Shown here: positions 50,561-61,240 of the stretch, one piece after another
Numbering within the stretch: position 1 is the stretch's first letter
Layout of the letters: the number at the start of each line of letters is the position of its first letter
Source: Sandaracinaceae bacterium
Lineage (GTDB): Bacteria > Myxococcota_A > Polyangia > Polyangiales > Houyiibacteriaceae
Assembly: GCA_020633075.1 (NCBI GenBank)
Contig: JACKEI010000008.1
Coordinates: 23,487 to 87,486, forward strand
Length of the DNA: 64,000 bases
Direction: 5' to 3'
The notes under the pieces: generated by a model
What the model saw: the letters and a program-made list of their open reading frames with translations, nothing else
Told to the model about the DNA's origin: nothing
The model's database searches: none
Made by a program: the position numbers and the translations under genes

Positions 50561-51889
50561 TCATTCGCCGCGCGGCAGCGTCTTCAGGAACACCTTGCTG
50601 CCGCGGCCTGGGTCCACCTTGGCGCGCTTCAGCGCGGGCAGATCGCTGCGCCGACCAGGCACGAAGCCGCGCTCGATGAACCAGTGCGCCGTCTGCGTGG
50701 TGAGCACGAAGACGCGCGTCAGGCCTCGGTCTCGGCAGCGCTTTTCCACGAAGGCCAAGAGCTCTTCGCCGCGCCCGGTGTGCCGGTACTCCTCGGCCAC
50801 CACGACGCAGGCCAGCTCGGCCATCTTCTTCTCCGGGTACGGATAGAGGGCCGCGCAGGCGACGATCATTCCGTCGCGCTCGATGACCGTGAAGTGGTCG
50901 ATGTCGTCCTCGAGCATCTCGCGCGAGCGCCGGATCAGCACCCCGCGCTCCTCGAGCGGCTCGATCAGCGCGTGGATGCCGCCCACGTCGGCGCGGCGGG
51001 CCTGGCGCACGTCCTCGAAGGCCTCCCCAGTCACCAGGGTGCCCACGCCGTCACGCGTGAAGAGCTCACGCAGCAGCGCCCCGTCGGCCGCGCGCTCCAC
51101 CAGGTGACCGCGACGCACGCCGCGCCGCACCGCCGTCGCCGCCGCCTCGAGGTGCCGGCGCACGTCGCGCCCCAGCCGCCGCCCGCTGGCCACTAGCTTC
51201 TCGGCGTCGGACGGCGTGATCTCGTGCAGCGGGGAGCCGCGCCCGTCGGTCAGGGGCCGCCCCTCGATCAGGCAGATGATCTTGTCCGCCTTGAGCGCCA
51301 CCGCCGCCGCCGAGGCCACGTCGGGGGTGCCCACGTTGAACGCGTCGCCCGTCAGCGAGTAGCCGATGCTGCTCAGGAGCACGACCGCCCCGTCGTCCAG
51401 GCGCTGCCCGATGGCCTCGGCGTCGATCTTGCGCACCAGGCCGCTGTGCTCGTAGTCCACGCCGTCGATGACGCCCACCGGCCGCGCCGTGACGAAGTTC
51501 CCGGACGCCACGCGCACGCGCGCCCCCGCCATGGGCGAGTTGGGCAAGCTGGTGGAGAACAGCGCCTCCAGCTCCACGTGGATGGTGCCGGCCGCCTCCT
51601 TCACGCAGGCGAGCGCCGTGTCGTCCGTGACGCGCATGCCCGCCACGTAGCGCGGCTCCGTCCCGCGCCGGGCCAGCGCGGCGTCGATCTGCGGGCGCGC
51701 GCCCGCCACCAACACCACGCGCACGCCCAGGCTCTGCAGCAGCGCCACGTCATGGATGAAGTCCCGTGCACCGCGCGACTGCAGCAGCTCACCCCCGAAG
51801 AGGATGACGAAGGTGCGGCCACGGTGCGCGTGGATGTAGGGCGCCGACGACCGGAACCACTGAACGAAGGGGTCGCTCGAGGCAGGCAT
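50561..51889 (-). CDS. argA: N-acetylglutamate synthase, ArgA type
   Basis: The 442-residue product joins an amino-acid kinase-like domain (about 20-290: FVILFGGELLQSRGARDFIHD, VASGNFVTARPVGVIDGVDY, LLSSIGYSLTGDAFNV) and a GNAT acetyltransferase domain (about 295-430: ELACVVVAEEYRHTGRGEELL). This is the classic bacterial ArgA that acetylates glutamate with acetyl-CoA in the first step of arginine synthesis; the kinase-like domain senses arginine. It lies 21 bp after guaB and is convergent with the phosphatase. Confidence 0.93.
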   Translation of the reverse strand: MPASSDPFVQWFRSSAPYIHAHRGRTFVILFGGELLQSRGARDFIHDVALLQSLGVRVVLVAGARPQIDAALARRGTEPRYVAGMRVTDDTALACVKEAAGTIHVELEALFSTSLPNSPMAGARVRVASGNFVTARPVGVIDGVDYEHSGLVRKIDAEAIGQRLDDGAVVLLSSIGYSLTGDAFNVGTPDVASAAAVALKADKIICLIEGRPLTDGRGSPLHEITPSDAEKLVASGRRLGRDVRRHLEAAATAVRRGVRRGHLVERAADGALLRELFTRDGVGTLVTGEAFEDVRQARRADVGGIHALIEPLEERGVLIRRSREMLEDDIDHFTVIERDGMIVACAALYPYPEKKMAELACVVVAEEYRHTGRGEELLAFVEKRCRDRGLTRVFVLTTQTAHWFIERGFVPGRRSDLPALKRAKVDPGRGSKVFLKTLPRGE

Positions 51890-51910
51890 GCCGCGACTCT
51901 ATCAGGCCGA

Positions 51911-53383
51911 TCAGCCGCGCCGGTAGTTCGGGGCCTCTTCGGTGACCACCACGTCGTGTACGTGGCTCTCCTTGAGGCCCGCGCCGGTCATGCGCACGAA
52001 CTTGGACTGCGTCTGCAGCTTCTCGATGGTGTTGCAGCCGGTGTAGCCCATGCCGGCGCGCAGACCGCCCACCAGCTGGTAGACCACGGAGCTGAGCGGA
52101 CCCGCGTAAGGCACACGCCCCTCGATGCCCTCGGGCACGAGCTTCTCGGCGTCCACCACGTCGCCCTGCGAGTAGCGGTCGGCCGAGCCGCGGCGCATGG
52201 CGCCCACGGAGCCCATGCCGCGGTAGCTCTTGAAGGTGCGGCCCTGAAAGAGCACCAGCTCGCCCGGGGCCTCGTCCGTCCCGGCGAAGAGCGAGCCGAT
52301 CATGACCGTGCTCGCGCCGCAGGCGATGGCCTTCACCACGTCGCCGCTGTACTTGATGCCGCCGTCGGCGATGATGGGCACGCCGTGCTTGCGGCCCACG
52401 GCCGCGCAGTCGCTGATGGCGGTGACCTGCGGCATACCGATGCCCGCCACGACGCGCGTGGTGCAGATGGAGCCGGGTCCGATGCCCACCTTCACGGCGT
52501 CCGCGCCCGCTTCGATGAGGGCCTCCGTGGCGGCCGCCGTGGCGACGTTGCCCGCCACCAGCTCGATGTGCGGGTACGCCTGCTTCGTGGCGCGCACCGC
52601 GTCGATGACGCCCTTGCTGTGCCCGTGCGCGGTGTCGATGACGATGACGTCCACGCCCGCCTCGGCCAGCAGCTTGATGCGCGCCGCGCTGTCCGGCCCC
52701 ACGCCGGTCGCCGCCCCTACCCGCAAGCGCCCGAACGCGTCCTTGATGGCGTGCGGGTAGCGCTCGGCCTGCAGCAGGTCCTTGATGGTGATGAGCCCGA
52801 CCAGCTCGCCCTGCTCACCCACCACCAGCAGCTTCTCGATGCGGTGCTTGTGGAGGATGCTCTTGGCCGTCAGCGTGTCCACGCCGGGCGACACGGTCAC
52901 CAGCTCCCGCGTCATGAGGCTCATGACGGGCTGGTCCAGGTTGGTCTCGAAGCGCACGTCGCGGCTGGTGAGGATGCCCACCGGCTTGCCCTCTTGGACC
53001 ACGGGCAGGCCGGAGATGTCGTGCTGGCGCATGATGTCCAGCGCCTGCGCGAGCGGCTGGTCCGGGCGCACCGTGACGGGGTCCACGATCATGCCGCTCT
53101 CGGCGCGCTTGACCTTGAGCACCTGCGTGGCCTGCTGCTCCGCCGTCAGGTTCTTGTGAATGATGCCAATGCCGCCCTCGCGCGCCATGATGACCGCCGT
53201 GCGCCACTCGGTGACGGTGTCCATGGCGCTCGACACGATGGGGATGCGCAGCTCGAGACCGCGGGTGAGGCGGGTGCCGACGTCGGCATCCTTGGGCAGG
53301 AAGTCCGCGTAGCCCGGCTCCAAGAGCACGTCGTCAAAAGTGAGGGCCTCGCGGAACGCGCTTGTCAGGTTGGGGTCGGTCAC
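51911..53383 (-). CDS. guaB: IMP dehydrogenase
   Basis: The 490-residue product oxidises IMP to XMP with NAD+, the committed step of GMP synthesis. It shows EALTFDDVLLEPGYADFLP at the N-terminus and a CBS pair (about 95-205: MIVDPVTVRPDQPLAQAL, LVTVSPGVDTLTAKSIL). The active-site cysteine is C307 in GIGPGSICTTRVVAG, with GGIKYSGDVVKAIACGA and the MGSVGAM flap region downstream. Length and order fit the family. A TATACT -10-like sequence lies about 35-40 bp upstream, and argA follows in the same direction. Confidence 0.97.
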   Translation of the reverse strand: MTDPNLTSAFREALTFDDVLLEPGYADFLPKDADVGTRLTRGLELRIPIVSSAMDTVTEWRTAVIMAREGGIGIIHKNLTAEQQATQVLKVKRAESGMIVDPVTVRPDQPLAQALDIMRQHDISGLPVVQEGKPVGILTSRDVRFETNLDQPVMSLMTRELVTVSPGVDTLTAKSILHKHRIEKLLVVGEQGELVGLITIKDLLQAERYPHAIKDAFGRLRVGAATGVGPDSAARIKLLAEAGVDVIVIDTAHGHSKGVIDAVRATKQAYPHIELVAGNVATAAATEALIEAGADAVKVGIGPGSICTTRVVAGIGMPQVTAISDCAAVGRKHGVPIIADGGIKYSGDVVKAIACGASTVMIGSLFAGTDEAPGELVLFQGRTFKSYRGMGSVGAMRRGSADRYSQGDVVDAEKLVPEGIEGRVPYAGPLSSVVYQLVGGLRAGMGYTGCNTIEKLQTQSKFVRMTGAGLKESHVHDVVVTEEAPNYRRG

Positions 53384-53417
53384 CGGGGATCACTCCGTCG
53401 CGTTGGTAAGGCGCCGG

Positions 53418-53423
53418 AGTATA
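53418..53423 (-). promoter_or_regulatory. -10-like element upstream of guaB
   Basis: On the minus strand GGGTATACTCC matches TATAAT at five of six positions, 35 bp before the guaB ATG and inside the 59-bp gap after the Cys-rich lipoprotein gene. No clear -35 is present, so this is tentative. Confidence 0.35.
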
Positions 53424-53442
53424 CCCGGGATCGGGGGCGACG

Positions 53443-54603
53443 CTACGGGAGCCCCCCCGGCAGGATGCTGATGGGCGCGAGGCGCACGGCGCAGCGCGGG
53501 GCGTCGCCCGATACGTCGCAGTAGCCCATGAAGCCGGGCAAGTTGACGACGCAGGGGTCCACCCCCCCCACGCAGGTGTTGCCGAGGCAGATCGCCGGCG
53601 CGCAGGGGCTGCCGAAGTCCGCGCAGTTGTCGGGGCACCCCTCCGAGTAGTCGCAGTAGCCGGTGTCGACGTCGCAGACGCCTCCGTCCAAGCAGGGGAG
53701 CACCTGCACGCCGTCTTCGCAGCCTGTGGGAAGGCAGACGGGCGCGGTGCACTCCGTGTCGGTCGCGATGCTGCGACACACGCTGTCGCTCAGCTGTCGA
53801 ACGCAGCCGGAGCCGTCGTCGCTGACGTTGGGATCTTCGGGCGCGCAGCGTTCGAGTGTGCACAGCACGCCGTCGTCACAGATGGCGTCCACGTTGCGCT
53901 TCATGCAGGTGCCGGTGCGCGTCTGCGTGTTGAGGACGCACGTGTTCTCCGTGCATTCGATGCCGTCCTCGCAGAGCTCGTCGTACGGGACGGGTGTGCC
54001 GCACATGCCGTTGGGCATGCACTCGGAGATGGCGCAGCTGGGGTTGGCCGTGCTGTTGCACCGGCGGCTGTCGGGCACGTACACGCACGCCCCGTTGGCG
54101 CATCCGCCGATCAGACACTGGCCGATTTGGTCGGCGCAGACGACGGCCGGGCCGCGCACACACATCTCGTCCACGCACGAGAAGAGGCCTCCGCAGTCCG
54201 GTGGACCGCAGTCCCGCGCGGTGCTGCAGCTGCGCTGCTGGCAGCCCTCCCCGGCAACACACAGGCCCGTGTCGCAGGCGCTGTCGTCGGGAGTATAGCG
54301 GCAGCCGAGGACGGGGTGGCACTCGTCCACCGTGCAGTCCACGCCGTCGTCGCAGTTCATGATGGCGTCCGTGCTGACGCAGGCGTGGTCCACGCAGAGC
54401 TCGGCGCCGTTGCAGACGTTCCCGTCATCGCACTGGATGTCGTCCACGCAGCCGTTGACGCCGGTGTCGTTGCCTCCCGTGCCGGCGTCGCTGCCGCTCC
54501 CCTCGCGGGTCTGAGTGTCCAAGACCAGCCCGCAGCCTGAGGCCAAAATGGCACAGACAGAGGCAACCCACATCCAAGTAAAGCGGTTCACAGCACCTTC
54601 CAT
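53443..54603 (-). CDS. Cys-rich lipoprotein with EGF-like repeats
   Basis: The 386-residue product has a signal peptide and lipobox (AILASGC), then a Gly/Ser/Asp-rich spacer and about 340 residues with many cysteines in short spaced motifs (DDIQCDDGNVCNGAELC, NCDDGVDCTVDECHP, LCEDGIECTENTC, CDDGVLCTLERC). Such repeats form disulphide-linked EGF-like modules and are common in myxobacterial surface lipoproteins. No catalytic motif is visible. I use the ATG at 54603; the GTG at 54591 with GGAAGG upstream is an alternative. It follows the RHH gene by 46 bp. Its function is unknown. Confidence 0.78.
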   Translation of the reverse strand: MEGAVNRFTWMWVASVCAILASGCGLVLDTQTREGSGSDAGTGGNDTGVNGCVDDIQCDDGNVCNGAELCVDHACVSTDAIMNCDDGVDCTVDECHPVLGCRYTPDDSACDTGLCVAGEGCQQRSCSTARDCGPPDCGGLFSCVDEMCVRGPAVVCADQIGQCLIGGCANGACVYVPDSRRCNSTANPSCAISECMPNGMCGTPVPYDELCEDGIECTENTCVLNTQTRTGTCMKRNVDAICDDGVLCTLERCAPEDPNVSDDGSGCVRQLSDSVCRSIATDTECTAPVCLPTGCEDGVQVLPCLDGGVCDVDTGYCDYSEGCPDNCADFGSPCAPAICLGNTCVGGVDPCVVNLPGFMGYCDVSGDAPRCAVRLAPISILPGGLP

Positions 54604-54649
54604 AATGCCGCTGTGGCGGGTCAACGCCAAGTGGGTGCCCCAAAATTGC

Positions 54650-54976
54650 TCAGTAGGCCTTCGGCAGCTTCGACGTGTCCATGTGGTCGAGGGCGAAGCG
54701 AATCAGGCCGCTGCGGCTCATCTTGGTGTGCCCGGAGGCCTTCAGACGGGCCACCTCGGCGTCCAGGCGGCTCAGGTCGTCGCGGTACATGGAGATGCAG
54801 AGCACCTCGTAGTGCGTGGGCTTGGGCTTGGCCTTGCGCTTGGCCTTCACCAGCGGCTTCTGGACCGGCTTGGGGACTGCGGCGGGGCTGGGCTTGTAGA
54901 ACGCCTCGCGGAGTACCTCGCGGACCTCGTCGCCCTCGAAGAGTTCGTCCATCGCGCGTGCCGGTTCGTTGCTCAT
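54650..54976 (-). CDS. Small ribbon-helix-helix-type protein, candidate ParA partner
   Basis: The 108-residue product has three parts: an acidic N-terminus (DELFEGDEVREVLREAF), a Pro/Lys-rich basic linker (PKPVQKPLVKAKRKAKPKP), and a C-terminal segment (EVLCISMYRDDLSRLDAEV to MSRSGLIRFALDHM). The last part has the strand-helix-helix pattern of RHH DNA-binding proteins. RHH proteins such as ParG are adaptors of ParA-type partition ATPases and stimulate them through their flexible arm. The ATG at 54976 has AAGGAG six bases upstream. It begins 13 bp after the ParA-like gene, so the two form a probable operon. The assignment as partner is inference. Confidence 0.72.
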   Translation of the reverse strand: MSNEPARAMDELFEGDEVREVLREAFYKPSPAAVPKPVQKPLVKAKRKAKPKPTHYEVLCISMYRDDLSRLDAEVARLKASGHTKMSRSGLIRFALDHMDTSKLPKAY

Positions 54977-54989
54977 TCTGTTCTCCTTC

Positions 54990-56147
54990 TCAGGCCGAAG
55001 CGGCCATCCCGTGGAAGTCCGCTGGGCTGCCAAGGGCGGGACGCTCGGTCACGGCCATGACGTGCTGAACCAGCTGTCGGTAGTCCGTCGCGCCGTGGCA
55101 CTCGGGGTCGTATTCAAAGATGCTCTGCTTGGCCGTGGGGGCCTCGCGTAGGCGCGTGTTCACCCGGATGGGCGGCAGACACTTCTCGCCGAAGTGCTTG
55201 CGCAGCGCCTCCACGGCGTCCCGCGCCACACGGTTGCGGGCGTCGTAGAAGGTGGGCAGCACACCCACGATGTCCACGTCGTGCTTCAAGAGCTCGCGCA
55301 CGTTGCGCAGCGTCTTCAACACCTGCTTCACGCCCACCAGCGACAGGTAGTCGCACGACACGGGCACGATGACGCTGTCCGCGTACACCAGCGCGTTCTG
55401 GTTCATGAGCGAGAGGGCCGGCGCGCAGTCCAGCACCACCACGTCATAGGCGTCGCCGAGCGTGCCGAGGCGCTCGCGCAGCACGCGGTCGCGGCCCGTG
55501 CGCTGAGCGAGGTGCAGCTCGGCCGCGGCCAGCGACTCGTTGGACGTGATCACGTCGAGGCCCTTGCGCACCGGGATGGCGGCCTCTTCGGGGGCCAGAC
55601 CGTGCACCAGCACGTGGTAGAGGGTCTTCTCGCCGCGGATACCGAGCGACGCGCCAACGTTGCCCTGCCCGTCCGCGTCCACCAGCAAGACGTTGTAGCC
55701 AGCCTCGGCCAGCCCGGCCGCGAGGTTCACGGACGTGGTGGTCTTGCCCGTGCCGCCCTTGTGGTTGAACACCGCGATGCGACGCACCACACGGGGCGGC
55801 GCGATCAGCCCGCTGCCGGTCTCCTGGCGCTCGACCGCCGCGGTGCGGCACTCCGTGGAGCAGTAGTAGCGGCGCTCGCCGTCGGTGACGGCCGCCTGAA
55901 AGGGGTACTCCAGCTGGAAGCTGCGCGCGCACACGTCACACACGCAGCCGGGCTCGCTCGCTGCGGGGCCATGCCCGTCGTGGTGGTTGCCCGCCCGCTC
56001 GGCGTCGACCGCGCCGGAGAGCAGGCGCTGCTGGCAGACCATCGAGCACACGTACACGAACGAGCCAGCTTCCTCGCGGACCTGGTAGCGAAAGCGCACT
56101 TCGAAGTCGCGCTCGCACACGCGACAGACACCATGAGGTGACGACAT
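54990..56147 (-). CDS. ParA-family ATPase with two N-terminal TRASH/MYM-like zinc fingers
   Basis: The 385-residue product carries two zinc-finger motifs with identical spacing, C8-x2-C11-x22-C34-x3-C38 and C70-x2-C73-x22-C96-x3-C100. This fits the TRASH-type pattern (C-x2-C-x19-22-C-x3-C). From about residue 120 it is a ParA/Soj-type ATPase: deviant Walker A KGGTGKTTTSVNLA (129-143), switch DADGQGNVGASLG, Walker B DVVVLDCAPAL, and PVSCDYLSLVGVKQVLKT. ParA proteins position DNA, protein clusters or organelles through ATP-dependent binding to the nucleoid. The zinc domains could sense metals or bind a partner. The ATG at 56147 precedes the first finger directly; the frame upstream has no similarity. 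An RHH protein gene follows. Confidence 0.87.
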   Translation of the reverse strand: MSSPHGVCRVCERDFEVRFRYQVREEAGSFVYVCSMVCQQRLLSGAVDAERAGNHHDGHGPAASEPGCVCDVCARSFQLEYPFQAAVTDGERRYYCSTECRTAAVERQETGSGLIAPPRVVRRIAVFNHKGGTGKTTTSVNLAAGLAEAGYNVLLVDADGQGNVGASLGIRGEKTLYHVLVHGLAPEEAAIPVRKGLDVITSNESLAAAELHLAQRTGRDRVLRERLGTLGDAYDVVVLDCAPALSLMNQNALVYADSVIVPVSCDYLSLVGVKQVLKTLRNVRELLKHDVDIVGVLPTFYDARNRVARDAVEALRKHFGEKCLPPIRVNTRLREAPTAKQSIFEYDPECHGATDYRQLVQHVMAVTERPALGSPADFHGMAASA

Positions 56148-56168
56148 GAGTCCTCGTTGCTCCGTTGC

Positions 56169-56192
56169 AGAGGCAGTTAATGAAACGCCTCT
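56169..56192. promoter_or_regulatory. Small inverted repeat upstream of parA-like gene
   Basis: AGAGGC and GCCTCT are separated by 12 AT-richer bases, 22 bp before the ParA start. This is a possible operator or promoter region; ParA-RHH pairs often autoregulate. Support is weak because the arms are only 6 bp. Confidence 0.25.
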
Positions 56193-56254
56193 CTCATCCG
56201 GTAGTTCACCCGGGGGGCGCTGGTCAAAAAACCTGCAAGCCCAACTGCGAGACG

Positions 56255-56393
56255 CCGGCGGGGGGCGGGCCTCCGCGAGGGCCCGGTCGCGCAGGCGCTC
56301 CCTGCGGTGCCTCCGCCCAATTCGGCGTGTCGTTGCACGACACTTGAATTGGGGCCCCCCCGACACCCTTCGCCGAGGCCCGCCCCCCGCCGG
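56255..56393 (+). repeat. Nested palindromic element, copy 1
   Basis: A 139-bp non-coding element with a two-level stem. The outer arms 56255-56273 and 56375-56393 pair perfectly (19 bp), and after one mismatch a further 7 pairs extend to 56281/56367, including one G.T. Inside lies a conserved core of about 78 bp (56283-56360). Its hairpin has an 8-bp stem (CCCAATTC/GAATTGGG, 56316-56323 with 56346-56353), an asymmetric internal loop (GGC/TT), a 7-bp stem (GTGTCGT/ACGACAC) and a TGC loop. The left side leaves about 34 unpaired bases. It lies between parE and the ParA-like gene. Confidence 0.8.
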
Positions 56394-56666
56394 CTCTCAC
56401 CTGAGCCCATTGGTTGCTCGACTGGCCTCGACGGGTGCTCTCCGGGGTCGTTCGTGCTCGGGTGGGGGGACACGAGTGGCCTCGACGGGTGCGCTTGGTG
56501 CGTGCCGGGCTCGGAGGGCTTGGAGGGCTCGGCTGATGCGCTTGGTGCGCGCGAGGCGGCCCGTGGGCTCGCCCGACCTCAGCTGAGCTCAGCTGAGCAC
56601 CCCCACGCGCCCGAGGACACGGACGGGCTCGACCCCGAGCCCCCCGCGCATCCTCCAGGCGCACGC
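56394..56666. other. Spacer between the two palindromic elements
   Basis: This 273-bp non-coding stretch contains a 16-bp direct repeat (TGGCCTCGACGGGTGC at 56423-56438 and 56477-56492) and many short GGCTC/TTGGTGCG repeats. It also has a perfect 20-bp palindrome at 56578-56597. I see no credible coding frame or promoter. Confidence 0.6.
56578..56597. repeat. Perfect 20-bp palindrome
   Basis: CTCAGCTGAG is repeated twice head to tail, giving a perfect 20-bp self-complementary sequence, with three overlapping TCAGCTGAGC-like units in all. It could be a protein-binding site or a by-product of short repeats. It lies about 70 bp before element copy 2. Confidence 0.5.
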
Positions 56667-56815
56667 GGGAGGGGGCGCGGGGGCAGGTCCCAGCAAGGGG
56701 ATTGGGGGGGCCCTAATTCAAGCGTCGCTGCGCGACGCGCCGAATTGGGGGAGGAACCAGAGGGAGCGCCAGCGCGACCGGCCCCGCCGCGGGACCTGCC
56801 CCCGCGCCCCCTCCT
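56667..56815 (-). repeat. Nested palindromic element, copy 2 (inverted)
   Basis: A 149-bp element in the opposite orientation to copy 1. The outer arms 56667-56691 and 56791-56815 pair at 24 of 25 positions plus a terminal G.T. Their sequence differs from the arms of copy 1, so the outer stem is conserved in form, not in sequence. The core (about 56706-56784, read on minus) is similar to copy 1 by eye at about 85% with one indel. The inner 7-bp stem reads GCGTCGC/GCGACGC, that is, two T-A pairs of copy 1 have become C-G pairs. The parE stop is 31 bp further on. Confidence 0.8.
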
Positions 56816-56845
56816 CACGATCACGCCCGGATCACCCGGTGAGCC

Positions 56846-58749
56846 CTACAGGTCGAGCTCGTCCGCGTCCGCCTGTTGGGCGCGCTCCATGATGAACTCG
56901 TACCGGCTCTGCGGGTCCTTGCCCATCAGCTGGCTGATGACCGTCTCGGCCTCGAGCGCGTCCTCGATGGTCACCCGCAGCGCGCGGCGCTGCCGCTTGT
57001 CCAGCGTGGTCTCCTTGAGGTCGCTGGCAGGCATCTCGCCCAATCCCTTGAAGCGGCTGATGTCGGGCTTCACGTTGCGCGGCAGGCCCTTCAGGATCTT
57101 GTCGCGCTGCTGCTCGTCCAGAGCCCAGTAGGTCTCCTTGCCCGCGTCGATGCGGAAGAGGGGCGGCTGCGCCAGGAAGATGTGCCCGTTGCGGATGAGC
57201 GACGGCATCTTGCGGTAGAAGAAGGTCAGCAGCAGCGTGGCGATGTGGTGCCCGTCGCTGTCGGCGTCCATCAGCAGGAAGACGCGGCCGTAGCGCAGCT
57301 TGGTGATGTCGAAGCCCTTGCCGATGCCGGTGCCCAGGGCGCTGACGATGTTCTGCAGCTCCTTGTTGGCCAGCACCTGCGCGTCCGTGGCACGCTCGGC
57401 GTTCAACACCTTGCCGCGCAGCGGCAGGATGGCCTGCGTGCGCCGGTCGCGCGCGGCCTTGGCGTTGCCACCGGCCGAGTCACCCTCGACCAGGAACAGC
57501 TCGCAGTCCGCCGGGTCGGTGCTGGCGCAGTCGCTCAGCTTGCCGGGCAGGTTCAGGCGGTGACTGACCGCCGTCTTGCGGCTGACCTGCGCGCTGGCGG
57601 CGCGGCTGGCTTGACGCGCACGCGCCGAGATGATGATGCGCGCGACGATGGCCTCGGCAGCCGACGAGTTGTTGTGCAACCACTGCTCGAGGGCCGTGCG
57701 CACCGCGTTCTCGATGGGGGCCGTGACCTCGGCGTTGTTCAGGCGGTCCTTGGTCTGCCCCTGGAACTGCGGCTCGCTCACGTACGCGCTGACCAGCGCC
57801 ACCACGCCCTCGCGGATGTCCTCCGCGACGATCTTGAGGCCCTTGGGCGCGATGTTGTGCGCGTCCATGTAGCCACGGATGGCCTTGTTCACGGCCTGCT
57901 TGAAGCCGTTCTCGTGCGTGCCGCCGTTGGTGGTGGGGATGCCGTTGGCGTAGCTCTTGATGAGCTCGTCGGTGCCCTCGGTCCACTGCAGCGCCACCTC
58001 GATGCGCGGGTCCCCCTCGCGCTCGTAGGTGAAGGCCACCGGGTGGATGGCGGGCTTCTTGCGCTGCGCCACCAGCTTGGTGAGGAAGTCCGCGATGCCG
58101 TTCGGGTGGTGGAACTCCTCGCGCGTGCCGTCCTTCTCGAAGCGCAGCACGATCTTGAGGCCGCGGTGCAGGTAGCTGGTGGCCTCCAGGCGCTCGCGGA
58201 TGCGGTCGGGCTCGAAGGCCCCGCTCTTGCCGAAGATCTGCGGGTCCGGCTTGAAGTAGATCTCGGTGCCCTTCTTGCGCGCCTCGCCGATCCGCTTGAC
58301 CGGCGCCTGCGGCACGCCCCGCTCGTACGTCTGGCGGTACTCGCTTCCGTCACGGCAGATGGTGGCCTCGAGGTGTTCGCTCAGCGCGTTCACCACCGAC
58401 GAGCCCACGCCGTGCAGACCGCCCGACACCGCGTAGCCCTTGCCGCCGAACTTGCCGCCCGCGTGCAGCGTGCAGAGGATGAGCTCGAGCGCGCTCTTCT
58501 TGAACTTGGGGTGCTTGTCCACCGGGATGCCGCGGCCGTTGTCCGACACGCGCGCGCCCTTCCAGTCCGCGTCGATGGTGACCTCGATGCGCGAGGCGTG
58601 ACCGTTGATGGCCTCGTCCACGGAGTTGTCCACGATCTCCCAGAGGAGGTGGTGGTAGCCCGTGCGGTCCGTGCCGCCGATGTACATGGCCGGGCGCTTG
58701 CGCACCGGCTCGAGCCCCTCGAGGACTTCGATCTGATCTGCGGAGTAAC

Positions 58750-58753
<4 letters not shown>
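56846..58753 (-). CDS. parE: DNA topoisomerase IV subunit B (ParE/GyrB family)
   Basis: The 635-residue product is the ATPase subunit of a type IIA topoisomerase. It has a GHKL ATP-binding domain (EIVDNSVDEAINGHA, SDNGRGIPVDKHPK, LHAGGKFGGKGYAVSGGLHGVG), a transducer, and a TOPRIM domain (LFLVEGDSAGGNAKAARDR, LLMDADSDGHHI) ending in the short C-terminal FKGLGEMPASDLKETTLD region. With ParC it decatenates replicated chromosomes. The ATG at 58753 overlaps the parC stop by four bases. A GyrB identity is possible because the two paralogues are similar, but pairing with the ParC-like gene favours topoisomerase IV. Confidence 0.9.
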
Positions 58754-61164
<2,411 letters not shown>

Positions 61165-61240
61165 ATCGCCCAACGACTGCACTCGCGTTCAGGAGTGCGG
61201 GGTGCGCAGATACCAAGGGCCACGCGCGGGAGCAAGCCCG

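Noticed and set aside
54650..56147. ParA-RHH pair as a sign of an integrated plasmid
   Set aside because: No replication, conjugation or integrase gene is near. Base composition matches the flanks, and neighbours are housekeeping genes (guaB, parE, parC).
56255..56815. The palindromic elements as ParB parS sites or an origin of replication
   Set aside because: No match to the parS consensus (TGTTTCACGTGAAACA) and no run of DnaA boxes; there is also no AT-rich unwinding region.
56165..57131. Open frames through the non-coding region between the ParA-like gene and parE
   Set aside because: They run through palindromic repeats, have skewed composition and no motif or ribosome-binding site; the structure explains the sequence better.
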